8,776 nucleotides of DNA from Actinomycetota bacterium (GTDB lineage: Bacteria; Actinomycetota; CADDZG01; WHSQ01), in contig JAHWJK010000050.1 of NCBI GenBank assembly GCA_019348445.1, positions 3,021 to 11,796 on the forward strand, given 5' to 3'. Positions 1-7,856 of the stretch are shown here, piece after piece (positions within the stretch are counted from its first letter, which is position 1; each line of letters starts with the position of its first letter). Under the pieces are notes generated by a model. That model was not told the DNA's origin. It was given only the letters and a program-made list of their open reading frames with translations, and did no database searches. Both the position numbers and the translations under genes were made by a program.

Positions 1-11
1 CGAGAGCGGCA

Positions 12-17
12 TATCGT
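12..17 (+). promoter_or_regulatory. Candidate -10 box of a leaderless promoter for the five-gene operon
   Basis: TATCGT fits the actinobacterial TANNNT -10 pattern and matches four of six TATAAT positions. Six bases separate it from ATG 24, so transcription would begin at or next to the start codon. No Shine-Dalgarno is visible before that ATG, which agrees with a leaderless mRNA. The -35 region falls outside the window. Confidence 0.4.
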
Positions 18-23
18 GCAGCG

Positions 24-1217
24 ATGGCAACGGGCGGGCCTCCACCACCGGACCTTCGTCCACTGCGGGTCGGCGAGATCCTCGACGTCGGCATCAAGGT
101 CTACACGCGCCACGCGAAGACGCTCTTCAAGCTCGTTGCTCTGGTGGTCATCCCGGTTCAGATCCTCGGCATCCTCATCATCCTGTCGACGATCCCCGAC
201 GCCCTCGCTACCGGAAATCAGAACCCGTTCCAGTTCTCTCCGGATCCCGCTGCCCCACCGGAATTCGACGGCGGTGAGTTCCTCGTCTACATGGCCGGGA
301 TCCTCGTGGTGGTGGTCCTCGGCTTCGTCAGCACTGCGATCGCGACCGCCTCGTGTTTCAAGGCCGTCACAGACGCCTATCTCGGCGGCACGCCGCAGTG
401 GCGCTCGTCGTTGCGCTTCACCATGGATCACTTCGGGCCGCTGATGTGGGTAACGCTGCTCGCAACGCTCGGGACTTTGGGCGGCGCGTTGTTGTGCATC
501 CTGCCGGGGATCTGGCTCGGGATCGTCTGGTCGGCCGTGACGCCGGTACTGCTAACCGAAGGGAAACGCGGGACGAAGGCGCTAGGGCGGTCGTTCGAGT
601 TGGTCCAGAGCAGGTTCTGGCCCGCATGTGGCGTGATCGTCATCTCGTACCTCATCGAGATGGTGCTCAACAGCGCCATCACCGGAGGCGTCATGCTCAT
701 CGCGTTCACCGACGTGGGCCAAAACGTCTTCCTGTCGCAGGTCCTTAGTGGCGCGGCCGGCGCGATAGCTGCGATCGTCGCAACCCCGTTCCGAGCCGCA
801 GTCATAGCTGTCCTTTACTTTGACCTGCGCGTGCGAAAGGAGGGATTCGACCTACAGCTCCTCGCGCAACGGATCGGTTCGCCGAATCCGGACGCCGCAC
901 GACCCGCGTTGCTTCCACCGTCGGTGCCGACGCCGCCGGTATATCCACCATCGAGCCTTCCACCCGGCGCCCCTCCGCCGCCGACGTATTCCGCTCCCCC
1001 GGTTAACGGACTTGCGATCGCGAGTCTGATCGCGAGCATCTTCGTGTGTCTCGGGTCGATACCCGGTGTGATCATGGGCCATCTCGCACTCGGGAAGATC
1101 AACGCGTCGCAGGGGTCGGTCGGTGGTCGTGGCGTCGCGATCGCAGGCATCATCATCGGGTGGATAGGCGTCGTGCTCCTCGCGCTGATCGTGCTCGGAG
1201 CCATCGTGTCGAGCTGA
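24..1217 (+). CDS. GPDPase-type membrane domain protein fused to a C-terminal DUF4190 domain
   Basis: A 397-residue polytopic membrane protein with no visible catalytic site. Residues about 11-285 resemble the membrane domain annotated in glycerophosphoryl diester phosphodiesterases: an opening LRPLRVGEILDVGIKVYTRH, hydrophobic stretches near 35-56, 87-110, 138-175, 202-228 and 240-265, the block ALGRSFELVQSRFW (186-199), and the closing VLYFDLRVRKEGFDLQ (263-278). A proline-rich linker (about 293-326) leads to a DUF4190-like module (327-394) with NGLAIASL, GHLALGKI and GRGVAIAGIIIGW, forming two more helices. The frame is open to the left window edge, so an upstream start is possible. ATG 24 is preferred because the protein then opens like its relatives, and a TANNNT box sits 6 nt before it. 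It is the first gene of a five-gene operon; the next gene starts 2 nt after the stop. Its biochemical role is unknown, and the family name should not be read as phosphodiesterase activity. Confidence 0.85.
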   Translation: MATGGPPPPDLRPLRVGEILDVGIKVYTRHAKTLFKLVALVVIPVQILGILIILSTIPDALATGNQNPFQFSPDPAAPPEFDGGEFLVYMAGILVVVVLGFVSTAIATASCFKAVTDAYLGGTPQWRSSLRFTMDHFGPLMWVTLLATLGTLGGALLCILPGIWLGIVWSAVTPVLLTEGKRGTKALGRSFELVQSRFWPACGVIVISYLIEMVLNSAITGGVMLIAFTDVGQNVFLSQVLSGAAGAIAAIVATPFRAAVIAVLYFDLRVRKEGFDLQLLAQRIGSPNPDAARPALLPPSVPTPPVYPPSSLPPGAPPPPTYSAPPVNGLAIASLIASIFVCLGSIPGVIMGHLALGKINASQGSVGGRGVAIAGIIIGWIGVVLLALIVLGAIVSS

Positions 1218-1219
1218 AC

Positions 1220-2119
1220 ATGCGCCGCTTCCTTGCATGCCTCGCCGCGGCGCTCGTCGTCGTCGCAGCGTCCCCGGGGGCCGCAGGCGCGGCCGAGGCG
1301 ACGGCTCAAGAAGTTCGTTCCCTCGCTCGAGAAGCGTCCTTCGACGACGCCGCGCTGGGGCATCTCAAAACGATCGACGAGGTCGATGGCCGGCCTGTGG
1401 ACTTCGACCGATTGCTCCACGGAGCGACCGGCGAAGAGATCGAGCAACGGGTCGAGTCGTTCCTGCAGGCGCCGGCCGTGCCCCCGCGGACGCGCGACCC
1501 GGGCGCGGAGCGCGCCGAGGCACGAGACATCCTCAGCCAAGACAGGTACCGGCCCGACGACATCCCGCGACCATTCCGTGGCGTCCTCGAGTGGATCGCG
1601 GCCCGTCTGGAGCCCGTCGCCAACGTCATCGACGGCATCTACGGCTGGATCACCGACGTCTTCTCGTTCCTCGTAAGGCGCACACCGGGTGGTGCCGCGA
1701 CCATCTGGACGATCATCGGGTTCGTTGTCGTTGCTGCCGTAGCCGCTCTTACGAAGACCGTGGTCGAGCGTCGCGGCGCAGCGCGCGCACAACGCGCTGC
1801 GGCGGGTGACCTGATCCGCAGTGACGACCCGCGCGAGCTCGAGCGGCGCGCCGCTGCCGCGCGGGCACGAGGAGAACACGACCTCGCCGTTCGACTGCTG
1901 TTCCGCGCCGGCTTGCTGCGCCTAGCGCGTGCACGAGTCATCCCGCCTCGCGATTCCCTCACGACCGGACAGATCCGGCGGCTACTTCGGTCGCCCGAGT
2001 TCGACCGGATCGGAACGTCTTTCGACGAGATCGCCTACGGACGCAGACCCGCGACCGACGCGGACAGTCGCGCCGCTCGCGACGCGTGGTCGGAGCTACT
2101 GCAAACGAGGTCTGGATGA
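1220..2119 (+). CDS. DUF4129 membrane protein with signal peptide
   Basis: A 299-residue protein. Residues 1-25 form a signal peptide (basic MRR, hydrophobic core, likely cleavage near AGA-AE). An extracytoplasmic region of about 130 residues follows and contains ARDILSQDRYRPDDIPRPF (101-119), then a transmembrane helix at about 159-179. The cytoplasmic DUF4129 domain (about 203-295) shows DPRELERRAAAARARGEHD, AVRLLFRAGLLRLARA, SLTTGQIRRLL and a late IAYGRR. The ORF could extend upstream to 1046, but that would overlap the previous gene by 172 nt. ATG 1220 is chosen because it lies 2 nt after the preceding stop and begins a proper signal peptide. The ribosome site is weak (GAG at 1211-1213), so coupling to the upstream gene is likely. 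DUF4129 is often found fused to or beside transglutaminase-like proteins in MoxR/DUF58 clusters; none is encoded here. Function unknown; an adaptor or sensor role at the membrane is inference. Confidence 0.85.
   Translation: MRRFLACLAAALVVVAASPGAAGAAEATAQEVRSLAREASFDDAALGHLKTIDEVDGRPVDFDRLLHGATGEEIEQRVESFLQAPAVPPRTRDPGAERAEARDILSQDRYRPDDIPRPFRGVLEWIAARLEPVANVIDGIYGWITDVFSFLVRRTPGGAATIWTIIGFVVVAAVAALTKTVVERRGAARAQRAAAGDLIRSDDPRELERRAAAARARGEHDLAVRLLFRAGLLRLARARVIPPRDSLTTGQIRRLLRSPEFDRIGTSFDEIAYGRRPATDADSRAARDAWSELLQTRSG
2107..2110 (+). promoter_or_regulatory. Ribosome binding site for the DUF4350 gene
   Basis: GAGG ends five bases before ATG 2116, inside the last codons of the DUF4129 gene. 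It supports ATG 2116 (in an ATGA overlap with the preceding stop) over the longer in-frame ORF from 2086. Confidence 0.55.
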
Positions 2120-3227
2120 GCGTCGGCACGCGATGGACCGGGCTGCCGCCGTGGGCGCGGTGGGTGACCGGCATCGTGGGCGCCGTCGTTGCTCTGAACG
2201 TGGTGCTGACTTTGCTGGGCGGCGCCTACGGCGCACCCGAAGGAAAGCCGTCGTCGTCTTACGCGACGGCGCCGCAGGGGACGGCCGCCGTGGCGGAACT
2301 GCTGTCGCGCCGCGGGCATCGGGTGGTTCCGTTACGCGGCTCGCTGTCGGAAGAGCTACCCCGTCGCGGTGTTCTCGTCGTCCTCGATCCCGAGACGATC
2401 CTCACCGACGAGGTACGCACGCTGCGAGCCTGGGTCGAACGCGGCGGGACGTTGGTCATCGGAGGCAATCCGCACCTGTGGGCCGATGAGCTCCTCGAAA
2501 CGGAGGTGCAGTGGTCGCCTGCCGGGATCCTCGATGCACGTCCGCTCGCCGATGTTCCCGAGGTGGCGGCAGTGGGATCGATCGGTGGCGAAGGCTTTGG
2601 AACGTGGGAAGACTCGGGCGGCGCGCTGCCCGTGCTCGGCCTCGAGTCGAACCCCGCCCGAACACTGGTCTCGATCGCGACCATCGGGTCCGGCCGCGCC
2701 GTGCTGATCGCGGATACGTCGGTCCTGCACAACCGGTTTCTGGCGAACGCCGACAACGCCGTCTTCGCGTTGAACCTCGCGGGTCCGGCGGGAACGCCCG
2801 TGTATTTCGCCGAAGGTGTTCATGGCTACGACAACACGACGGGACTGATGGCGATCCCGTTGCGATGGAAAGTCGTGCTCATCGGACTCGCGCTGGCATC
2901 GATCGTGTGGATGGTCGCGGTCGGTCGGCGCCTCGGCCCCCCCGAACCAGAAGCCCGCGACCTCGCTCCACCACGACGGGCGTACGTCGAAGCTCTCGCC
3001 ACTACACTCGCCCGAACGAGGAGACCGGATGAAGTCGTCGCCCCGGTGCGCGCAGCGGCACGTTCCCGCATCGCGCGGCGTACCGGACTAGACGAAGGTT
3101 CGGACACCGCACTGGAAGGAGCCGGACGCGCGTTGGGACTGACGGACGACGAGGTTGCCGCGGTGTTCGGTCGCCGCTCGGATCCCGTGGCGGTGGGTCG
3201 AGCGCTGGCGAAACTGGGGGGCACGAA

Positions 3228-3234
<7 letters not shown>
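2116..3234 (+). CDS. DUF4350 domain membrane protein
   Basis: A 372-residue protein with one membrane helix near each end of its main domain (about 17-38 and 250-270). The DUF4350 domain begins after helix 1 with SSYATAPQGTAAVAELLSRRG (47-67) and continues through VLVVLDPETILTDEVRTLRAW and GGTLVIGG, a Rossmann-like alternation seen in glutamine-amidotransferase-fold relatives. TSVLHNRFLANADNAVFALN (201-220) is a strongly family-like block. After helix 2 comes RRLGPPEPEARDLAPPRRAYVEALA (271-295) and a helical cytoplasmic tail. No Cys-His amidotransferase catalytic pair is visible, so the domain is probably a non-enzymatic binding fold (inference). ATG 2116 overlaps the upstream TGA as ATGA, indicating translational coupling; the MoxR gene starts inside its last codons. 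It probably works with MoxR and DUF58, since this trio recurs in actinobacteria. Function unknown. Confidence 0.87.
3216..3221 (+). promoter_or_regulatory. G-run acting as ribosome binding site for the MoxR GTG start
   Basis: Six consecutive G residues lie six bases before GTG 3228, within the end of the DUF4350 coding sequence. They are the only Shine-Dalgarno-like element near the MoxR start and support GTG 3228, which overlaps the upstream TAG by 7 nt. Confidence 0.4.
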
Positions 3235-4160
<926 letters not shown>

Positions 4161-4161
4161 C

Positions 4162-5409
4162 ATGAGTCCGTCGCCGCGCGCGGCGCTGTTGCTGGCGGCA
4201 ACCGCGTTCAGCACGCTCGTGTTGCCGCCCCCGCTGGCGATCGCGGCCGCGGCCGCTCTCGCAGTCGCGACGTATATCGACGCGCGCTCCGTGCGCGCGG
4301 CTCCGGATGTCGAGCGGAAGGTTCCGCAGGTGCTGTCTCGCGGTGTGGCGTCCCGGTTCGAAGTCGCGGTCGCTGCCGCCGACGCGAGGACCTCGCTCGT
4401 CGTGCAGGCCGCGACCCCGGACCTCGTCGTAGAACCGCGCCGCGCCAGCGGATCATTCGAAGGAACGATCCGGCCGCGTCGACGCGGCCGTCACACGCTG
4501 CCCGCGCTGGCCGAGCGATCCGAAGGCCCGTTAGGTATCGGACGCTGGCACCACGCCGTGACCGAACCGACGGATGTCCTCGTGTATCCCGACCTACCCT
4601 CGGCGCGCCGCATCGCGCTGGCGGTCAAGCAGGGGCGTTTCCGCGAGTCGGGCCGGATACAGAGAGGGCCTCTCGGCCTGGGCACGGACTTCGAATCCAT
4701 CCGCGACTACCTCCCCGACGACGACATCCGTCAGGTCAACTGGCGCGCCAGCTCCCGCGTCGGACGACCGATGAGCAACACCTACCGCGTCGAGCAGGAC
4801 CGCGATGTCATCTGCGTCGTCGATGCCGGACGATTGATGGCTGCACCGATCGAGGATCACACTCGCCTGGATGTAGCGCTCGACGCGGTCGCGGCCGTCG
4901 CAGCGGTCGCGAACGTCGTCGGAGATCGATGCGGCGCGGTCGCGTTCGATGCGACGATCCTGCGCGAGGTCCCACCACACCGCGCCGCCGGCGACGATGT
5001 CGTGCGCGCGCTGTTCGATCTGGAGCCGAGCGGCATCGACAGCGACTACGAGCTTGCATTCAGGTCTGTCTCGGGAGGCAAGCGGTCGCTGGTCTTCGTG
5101 TTCACCGATCTGCTCGAGGACGCCGCGGCGCGTCCTCTGGTGGAAGCCGTCCCGGTGATCGCCCGCCGGCACGCGGTGATGGTCGCCACTGCAGCCGACC
5201 CGGACCTCGATGCCGTCGTGTCGTCGTCACCTGCGAACGAGCGAGATGTCTACGCGATGAGCGTTGCGCTCGACGTCCTGAACGCGCGCCGGCGCGTCGC
5301 GGCCCAGCTACGTCATGCGGGGGCCGAGGTCGTCGAAGCCCAACCGGGACACCTCGGCAGCGCGTGCGTCGGTGCTTACCTCAGGGCGAAATCCCGCGCT
5401 CGTCTCTGA
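4162..5409 (+). CDS. DUF58 protein (VWA-like partner of MoxR)
   Basis: A 415-residue protein with an N-terminal hydrophobic hairpin (about 7-38), a beta-rich segment (about 45-145), and the DUF58 signature at 171-226: LGTDFESIRDYLPDDDIRQVNWRASSRVGRPM followed by a conserved E and VVDAGRLM. The distal half has the alternating pattern of a von Willebrand A fold, including LVFVFTDLLED (310-320). The canonical VWA metal site DxSxS is replaced by D221-A-G-R-L, so metal binding is doubtful. DUF58 proteins are the usual partner of MoxR ATPases and are thought to link the ATPase to its target at the membrane. ATG 4162 lies 1 nt after the MoxR stop with no clear Shine-Dalgarno, so translation is probably coupled. 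Its last 29 nt overlap the end of the oppositely oriented SpoIIM gene. It is the last gene of the operon. Confidence 0.93.
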   Translation: MSPSPRAALLLAATAFSTLVLPPPLAIAAAAALAVATYIDARSVRAAPDVERKVPQVLSRGVASRFEVAVAAADARTSLVVQAATPDLVVEPRRASGSFEGTIRPRRRGRHTLPALAERSEGPLGIGRWHHAVTEPTDVLVYPDLPSARRIALAVKQGRFRESGRIQRGPLGLGTDFESIRDYLPDDDIRQVNWRASSRVGRPMSNTYRVEQDRDVICVVDAGRLMAAPIEDHTRLDVALDAVAAVAAVANVVGDRCGAVAFDATILREVPPHRAAGDDVVRALFDLEPSGIDSDYELAFRSVSGGKRSLVFVFTDLLEDAAARPLVEAVPVIARRHAVMVATAADPDLDAVVSSSPANERDVYAMSVALDVLNARRRVAAQLRHAGAEVVEAQPGHLGSACVGAYLRAKSRARL

Positions 5410-6349
5410 TCGCGCGGCCGCGCCAGATGACCAAACCCCAATAGATCGCGCCGAGCGTCACTCCGACGCCGACGACACCCTCGAGCCCGGCTCCAGCCGG
5501 TGTGATGAAGCCTTCGACCAACCCCGCGAGAACGAGCCACGGCGCCGTTCCGAGGACGATCGCAACCGCCTGACGGGCTTCGTCGACGAGAGCCTGACCG
5601 CGCGTGCGCGGCCCGGGTAGCACGATCGCGAGCCCCATCCGAAGCCCTGCCGCTGCAGCTACGACGATGCAGGAAAGCTCGAGGACGCCATGCGCGGTCA
5701 CGAGCTCCATGAACAGCGAACCGTGACCCGATGCGAATGCGAGCCCGCCGACGGCACCGATGAAAGACCCGTTGTAGATCAAAGTGAACGCGGTACCGAG
5801 TCCCACAGCGATCCCCCCCGCGAACGCCAAGAACGTCACGCGGATGTTGTTGGTGAAGACCGCGCTCGCGAACTCTGCCTGCTGCGGGACCGAGAATCCG
5901 AGATCTCCCCCACGAGGGTTGGTCGCGCCACGGAACTCCTCCGGAACCAGCCCGAGCGCCGCAGCCGGATCCACGTATGCCCACCACACCGCCAAGGCGG
6001 CCGGGACGAACATCAATACCGCTGCGCTCGCCAGCAGAAGCGGACGTTCTCTCACTCGCTGCCAATACGTGGTCGTGAAGAACCTGACGAGACCTTCGCT
6101 CTGGCTCTCGGTGTCGTAGACGAGAGGCCGCGCCACACCGACCAACGCATCGAGACGCGCCACGATCGGATCGCCCGCCCATCTCCGTCGCGCCAATGCC
6201 AGATCCGCGGCAGCGACGCGGTACAACCGACCGAGCTCTCTCACGCCGCCGGGTCCGAGTCGCTCGGGGCGCCCGCGCGCTTGCTCGATCAGCTCGTCCA
6301 GCCGCGTCCAGTCCGGCTGCCCTCGCGTGAGGAAGCGTTCTAGATTCAT
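5381..6349 (-). CDS. SpoIIM-family (stage II sporulation protein M-like) integral membrane protein
   Basis: A 322-residue membrane protein. A cytoplasmic N-terminus (MNLERFLTRGQPDWTRLDEL, then helices to about 98) precedes six or so hydrophobic segments near 103-125, 165-190, 194-206, 219-243, 262-282 and 290-310. Family blocks are FTNNIRVTFLAFAGGIAVGL (165-184), IYNGSFIGAV (191-200), AHGVLELS (219-226) and VEGFITP (278-284). In endospore formers SpoIIM belongs to a peptidoglycan-degrading complex; in actinobacteria relatives sit in MoxR/DUF58 clusters with unknown roles, so sporulation should not be inferred. ATG 6349 is preferred over the in-frame TTG 6358 because it gives the typical family N-terminus. 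It is transcribed against both neighbours: its end overlaps DUF58 by 29 bp and its start codon is 3 bp from the RDD start. Upstream on its strand only a weak TATTGC (-10-like, 6360-6355) is visible. Confidence 0.92.
   Translation of the reverse strand: MNLERFLTRGQPDWTRLDELIEQARGRPERLGPGGVRELGRLYRVAAADLALARRRWAGDPIVARLDALVGVARPLVYDTESQSEGLVRFFTTTYWQRVRERPLLLASAAVLMFVPAALAVWWAYVDPAAALGLVPEEFRGATNPRGGDLGFSVPQQAEFASAVFTNNIRVTFLAFAGGIAVGLGTAFTLIYNGSFIGAVGGLAFASGHGSLFMELVTAHGVLELSCIVVAAAAGLRMGLAIVLPGPRTRGQALVDEARQAVAIVLGTAPWLVLAGLVEGFITPAGAGLEGVVGVGVTLGAIYWGLVIWRGRAIRDERGISP
6341..6346 (+). promoter_or_regulatory. Candidate -10 box of a leaderless promoter for the first RDD gene, inside the SpoIIM start
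   Basis: TAGATT fits TANNNT and lies exactly six bases before GTG 6353, so transcription would begin at the start codon. No Shine-Dalgarno precedes that GTG. The box is the reverse complement of SpoIIM codons 2-3 (AAT CTA). The SpoIIM gene otherwise uses AAC for Asn, and only one of its other 39 leucines is CTA. No convincing -35 was seen. Confidence 0.5.
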
Positions 6350-6352
6350 CTC

Positions 6353-7105
6353 GTGCAATACGAGGACCGAGTCACGATCGCAACGCCCGAAGGCGTGGAC
6401 GTCGACCTGCCTCTCGCCGGGATCGGGTCACGTTTCATCGCTGCGCTTATCGACACGGCCATCAAACTAATCGTGCTCCTCGGCTTCTTCATCTTTCTCT
6501 TCGGAGGAGCGAGCCTGCTCGGCGGTGGTGAACTGACTTCGCTCGGAGCGGCGGCCTATTACGTCGTCGTTTTTCTCATCCTGTTCGGCTACGACGTCTT
6601 CTTCGAGACGTTGTTGTCCGGGCGTACGCCCGGTAAGAAGTGGACCGGGCTCCGGGTCGTTCGCATAGGAGGGCGCCCGGTCGGTTTCGTCGCGAGCTCG
6701 ATCCGGAACATCGTCCGGATCGTCGACTTCCTTCCGAGCTTGTATCTGGTCGGGATGATCACGGCGATCGCAACACGCATGAATCAGCGGCTCGGCGATC
6801 TCGCTGCGGGAACGGTCGTCGTCAGAGAAAGGGCGGTCGCCGTCGTGCCGCCGCCGCTCGCGCAGGCCGCGCCGACGCACATACCTCCGGAACTCGAGTC
6901 GTGGGATGTCAGCGCGATCACCATGGATGACCTCGCGACGATCCGGCGATTCCTCGAACGCCGCGCCGAACTCGCCCCCCACGCGCGCGGTCACCTCGCT
7001 CACGAGCTCGCGGATCGGCTCCAGGGCAAGGTAGTTGGAGCCCCTCCGATGCCTGCCGAGGTGTTCCTCGAGCTCGTCAGCGTCGCGAAGGGCAGGCGGG
7101 CGTGA
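6353..7105 (+). CDS. RDD family membrane protein with C-terminal helical extension
   Basis: A 250-residue protein. The RDD domain (about 19-158) has LAGIGSRFIAALIDT with R27 and D34, a first membrane hairpin (about 37-53 and 64-86), SGRTPGKKWTGLRVVRIGG (89-107), SIRNIVRIVDFLPSLYLVGM (116-135), and the closing NQRLGDLAAGTVVV (144-157). A short proline-rich linker and a charged helical tail (about 183-248), probably cytoplasmic, follow. RDD proteins are small membrane proteins, some proposed to be transporters; no substrate can be assigned. GTG 6353 is chosen because the opening VTIATPEGVDVDLPLAG is family-like and a -10-like TAGATT sits 6 nt upstream. The start codon is only 3 bp from the divergent SpoIIM start. 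It ends 86 nt before the next gene, which has its own promoter signals. Confidence 0.9.
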   Translation: MQYEDRVTIATPEGVDVDLPLAGIGSRFIAALIDTAIKLIVLLGFFIFLFGGASLLGGGELTSLGAAAYYVVVFLILFGYDVFFETLLSGRTPGKKWTGLRVVRIGGRPVGFVASSIRNIVRIVDFLPSLYLVGMITAIATRMNQRLGDLAAGTVVVRERAVAVVPPPLAQAAPTHIPPELESWDVSAITMDDLATIRRFLERRAELAPHARGHLAHELADRLQGKVVGAPPMPAEVFLELVSVAKGRRA

Positions 7106-7114
7106 CGGCTCGAT

Positions 7115-7143
7115 TTGGTGCAGGAGCAATACCTAAGTAGTCT
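7115..7143 (+). promoter_or_regulatory. Candidate sigma-70-type promoter for the second RDD gene
   Basis: TTGGTG (7115-7120) and TAGTCT (7138-7143) are separated by exactly 17 bases, and the second fits TANNNT. Transcription would start near 7150, giving a leader of about 40 nt with a strong ribosome site. Each hexamer matches its consensus at only three positions, so this is a reasoned candidate. Confidence 0.4.
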
Positions 7144-7180
7144 CCAGCGGCGTCGCAGCGGTTGGTTCGTCGGACGACGG

Positions 7181-7187
7181 AAAGGAG
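7181..7187 (+). promoter_or_regulatory. Strong Shine-Dalgarno for the second RDD gene
   Basis: AAAGGAG ends four bases before ATG 7192. It is the clearest ribosome site in the window and fixes the start at 7192 rather than the in-frame GTG at 7162. Confidence 0.8.
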
Positions 7188-7191
7188 ATCC

Positions 7192-7785
7192 ATGTCTCAG
7201 CAACCACCGGGTCCACCCCCCGGGCAACCTCCCGGCCAGCCGGTCCCTCCCCCACCGGGCGGCGGAGCACCTTACGGCGGCCCCGGCGCTGCCGGCGGGC
7301 AACCAACGGACACGCAAGGGCGACCACTCCCCGAAGGGTGGAAACGCGTCGTCTCGGCGCTTATCGACTGGCTCGGGGTGTCGATCATCGGCTGGATCAT
7401 CCAAAGCGTGATCCTGAGCGGAACCGCCGCCACGACTATCGATCCCGACACCGGTGTCGTGACGAATAGCGGAGGTTTCATGGCCGGGATGTTCGGCTCG
7501 ATCCTCGTCGTCTGGGTCTTGTGGTTCCTGTACTTCACGATCCTGAACGGCATGGACAAGGGCCAGACCGTCGGCAAGATGATCATGAAGCTCCAGCTTC
7601 GCGACGAGGCCACCGGAGGCCCGATCGGTTACGGGAAATCGGCTCTGCGCACTCTCGTGATGATCTTGTTGTCGATCCCCTGCGGCATCCCGCTCCTCGT
7701 CAGCTGGCTGTTCCCGCTATGGGACCCGAAGCGCCAGACCCTGCACGACAAGGCGGTCAACTCGATCGTTATCGAAGCTCAATAA
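7192..7785 (+). CDS. RDD family membrane protein with Pro/Gly/Gln-rich N-terminal tail
   Basis: A 197-residue protein. Residues 1-47 are a low-complexity tail rich in Pro, Gly and Gln (MSQQPPGPPPGQPPGQ and onward), expected to be cytoplasmic and disordered. The RDD domain follows (about 48-196): WKRVVSALIDWLG with R52 and D59, membrane segments near 53-75, 98-118 and 153-175, NGMDKGQTVGKMIMKLQLRD (119-138), and the closing WDPKRQTLHDKAVNSIVI (177-194). It is diverged from the RDD protein encoded just upstream and lacks that protein's C-terminal extension, so this is not a recent tandem duplicate. Start 7192 is set by a strong AAAGGAG. A candidate promoter lies in the 86-nt gap upstream and a hairpin terminator follows 16 nt after the stop, so it is probably monocistronic. 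Function is unknown beyond membrane location; a transporter role is only a family-level suggestion. Confidence 0.9.
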   Translation: MSQQPPGPPPGQPPGQPVPPPPGGGAPYGGPGAAGGQPTDTQGRPLPEGWKRVVSALIDWLGVSIIGWIIQSVILSGTAATTIDPDTGVVTNSGGFMAGMFGSILVVWVLWFLYFTILNGMDKGQTVGKMIMKLQLRDEATGGPIGYGKSALRTLVMILLSIPCGIPLLVSWLFPLWDPKRQTLHDKAVNSIVIEAQ

Positions 7786-7801
7786 CAGGATCGGTTCGCA
7801 C

Positions 7802-7835
7802 AAGAAGCGGCGGTCTGCGCAGACCGCCGCTTCTT
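7802..7835 (+). terminator. Perfect-palindrome hairpin terminator after the second RDD gene
   Basis: A perfect 17+17 inverted repeat (AAGAAGCGGCGGTCTGC and its reverse complement), which as RNA gives a 15-bp stem with a GCGC loop. The GC-rich stem is flanked by A-rich and U-rich ends (CTTCTT at the 3' side), but there is no long U-tract, as is common in high-GC bacteria. It begins 16 nt after the RDD stop and ends 35 nt before the thioesterase start, so it insulates the two transcripts. Its symmetry means it could work in both directions. Confidence 0.8.
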
Positions 7836-7856
7836 CGCGCCACCAGTCGTTGCGGT

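Noticed and set aside
1046..1219. Upstream extension of the DUF4129 frame
   Set aside because: It would overlap the previous gene by 172 nt, reads as arginine-rich shadow sequence, and would bury the signal peptide that starts at 1220.
815..1879. Long minus-strand ORF (354 codons) across the end of the fusion gene and most of the DUF4129 gene
   Set aside because: It is the antisense shadow of two well-supported genes, is rich in Arg, Asp and Gly with no recognisable domain, and spans their junction. Long antisense ORFs are expected in high-GC DNA.
5412..5423. Palindrome GCGCGGCCGCGC just after the DUF58 stop, considered as a terminator
   Set aside because: As RNA it allows only a 4-bp stem with a 4-nt loop, has no U-tract, and lies within SpoIIM coding sequence where GC-rich palindromes arise easily.
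5381..6349. Reading the SpoIIM homologue as evidence that the organism sporulates
   Set aside because: SpoIIM-like proteins are widespread in non-sporulating actinobacteria beside MoxR/DUF58 genes, and no other sporulation gene is present.
6350..6358. TTG at 6358 as the SpoIIM start
   Set aside because: It adds only three residues, overlaps the RDD start codon and has no ribosome site. ATG 6349 gives the family-typical N-terminus.
7167..7177. Dyad TCGTC-G-GACGA upstream of the second RDD ribosome site, considered as an operator
   Set aside because: The arms are only five bases and made of common high-GC words, with no second copy nearby.
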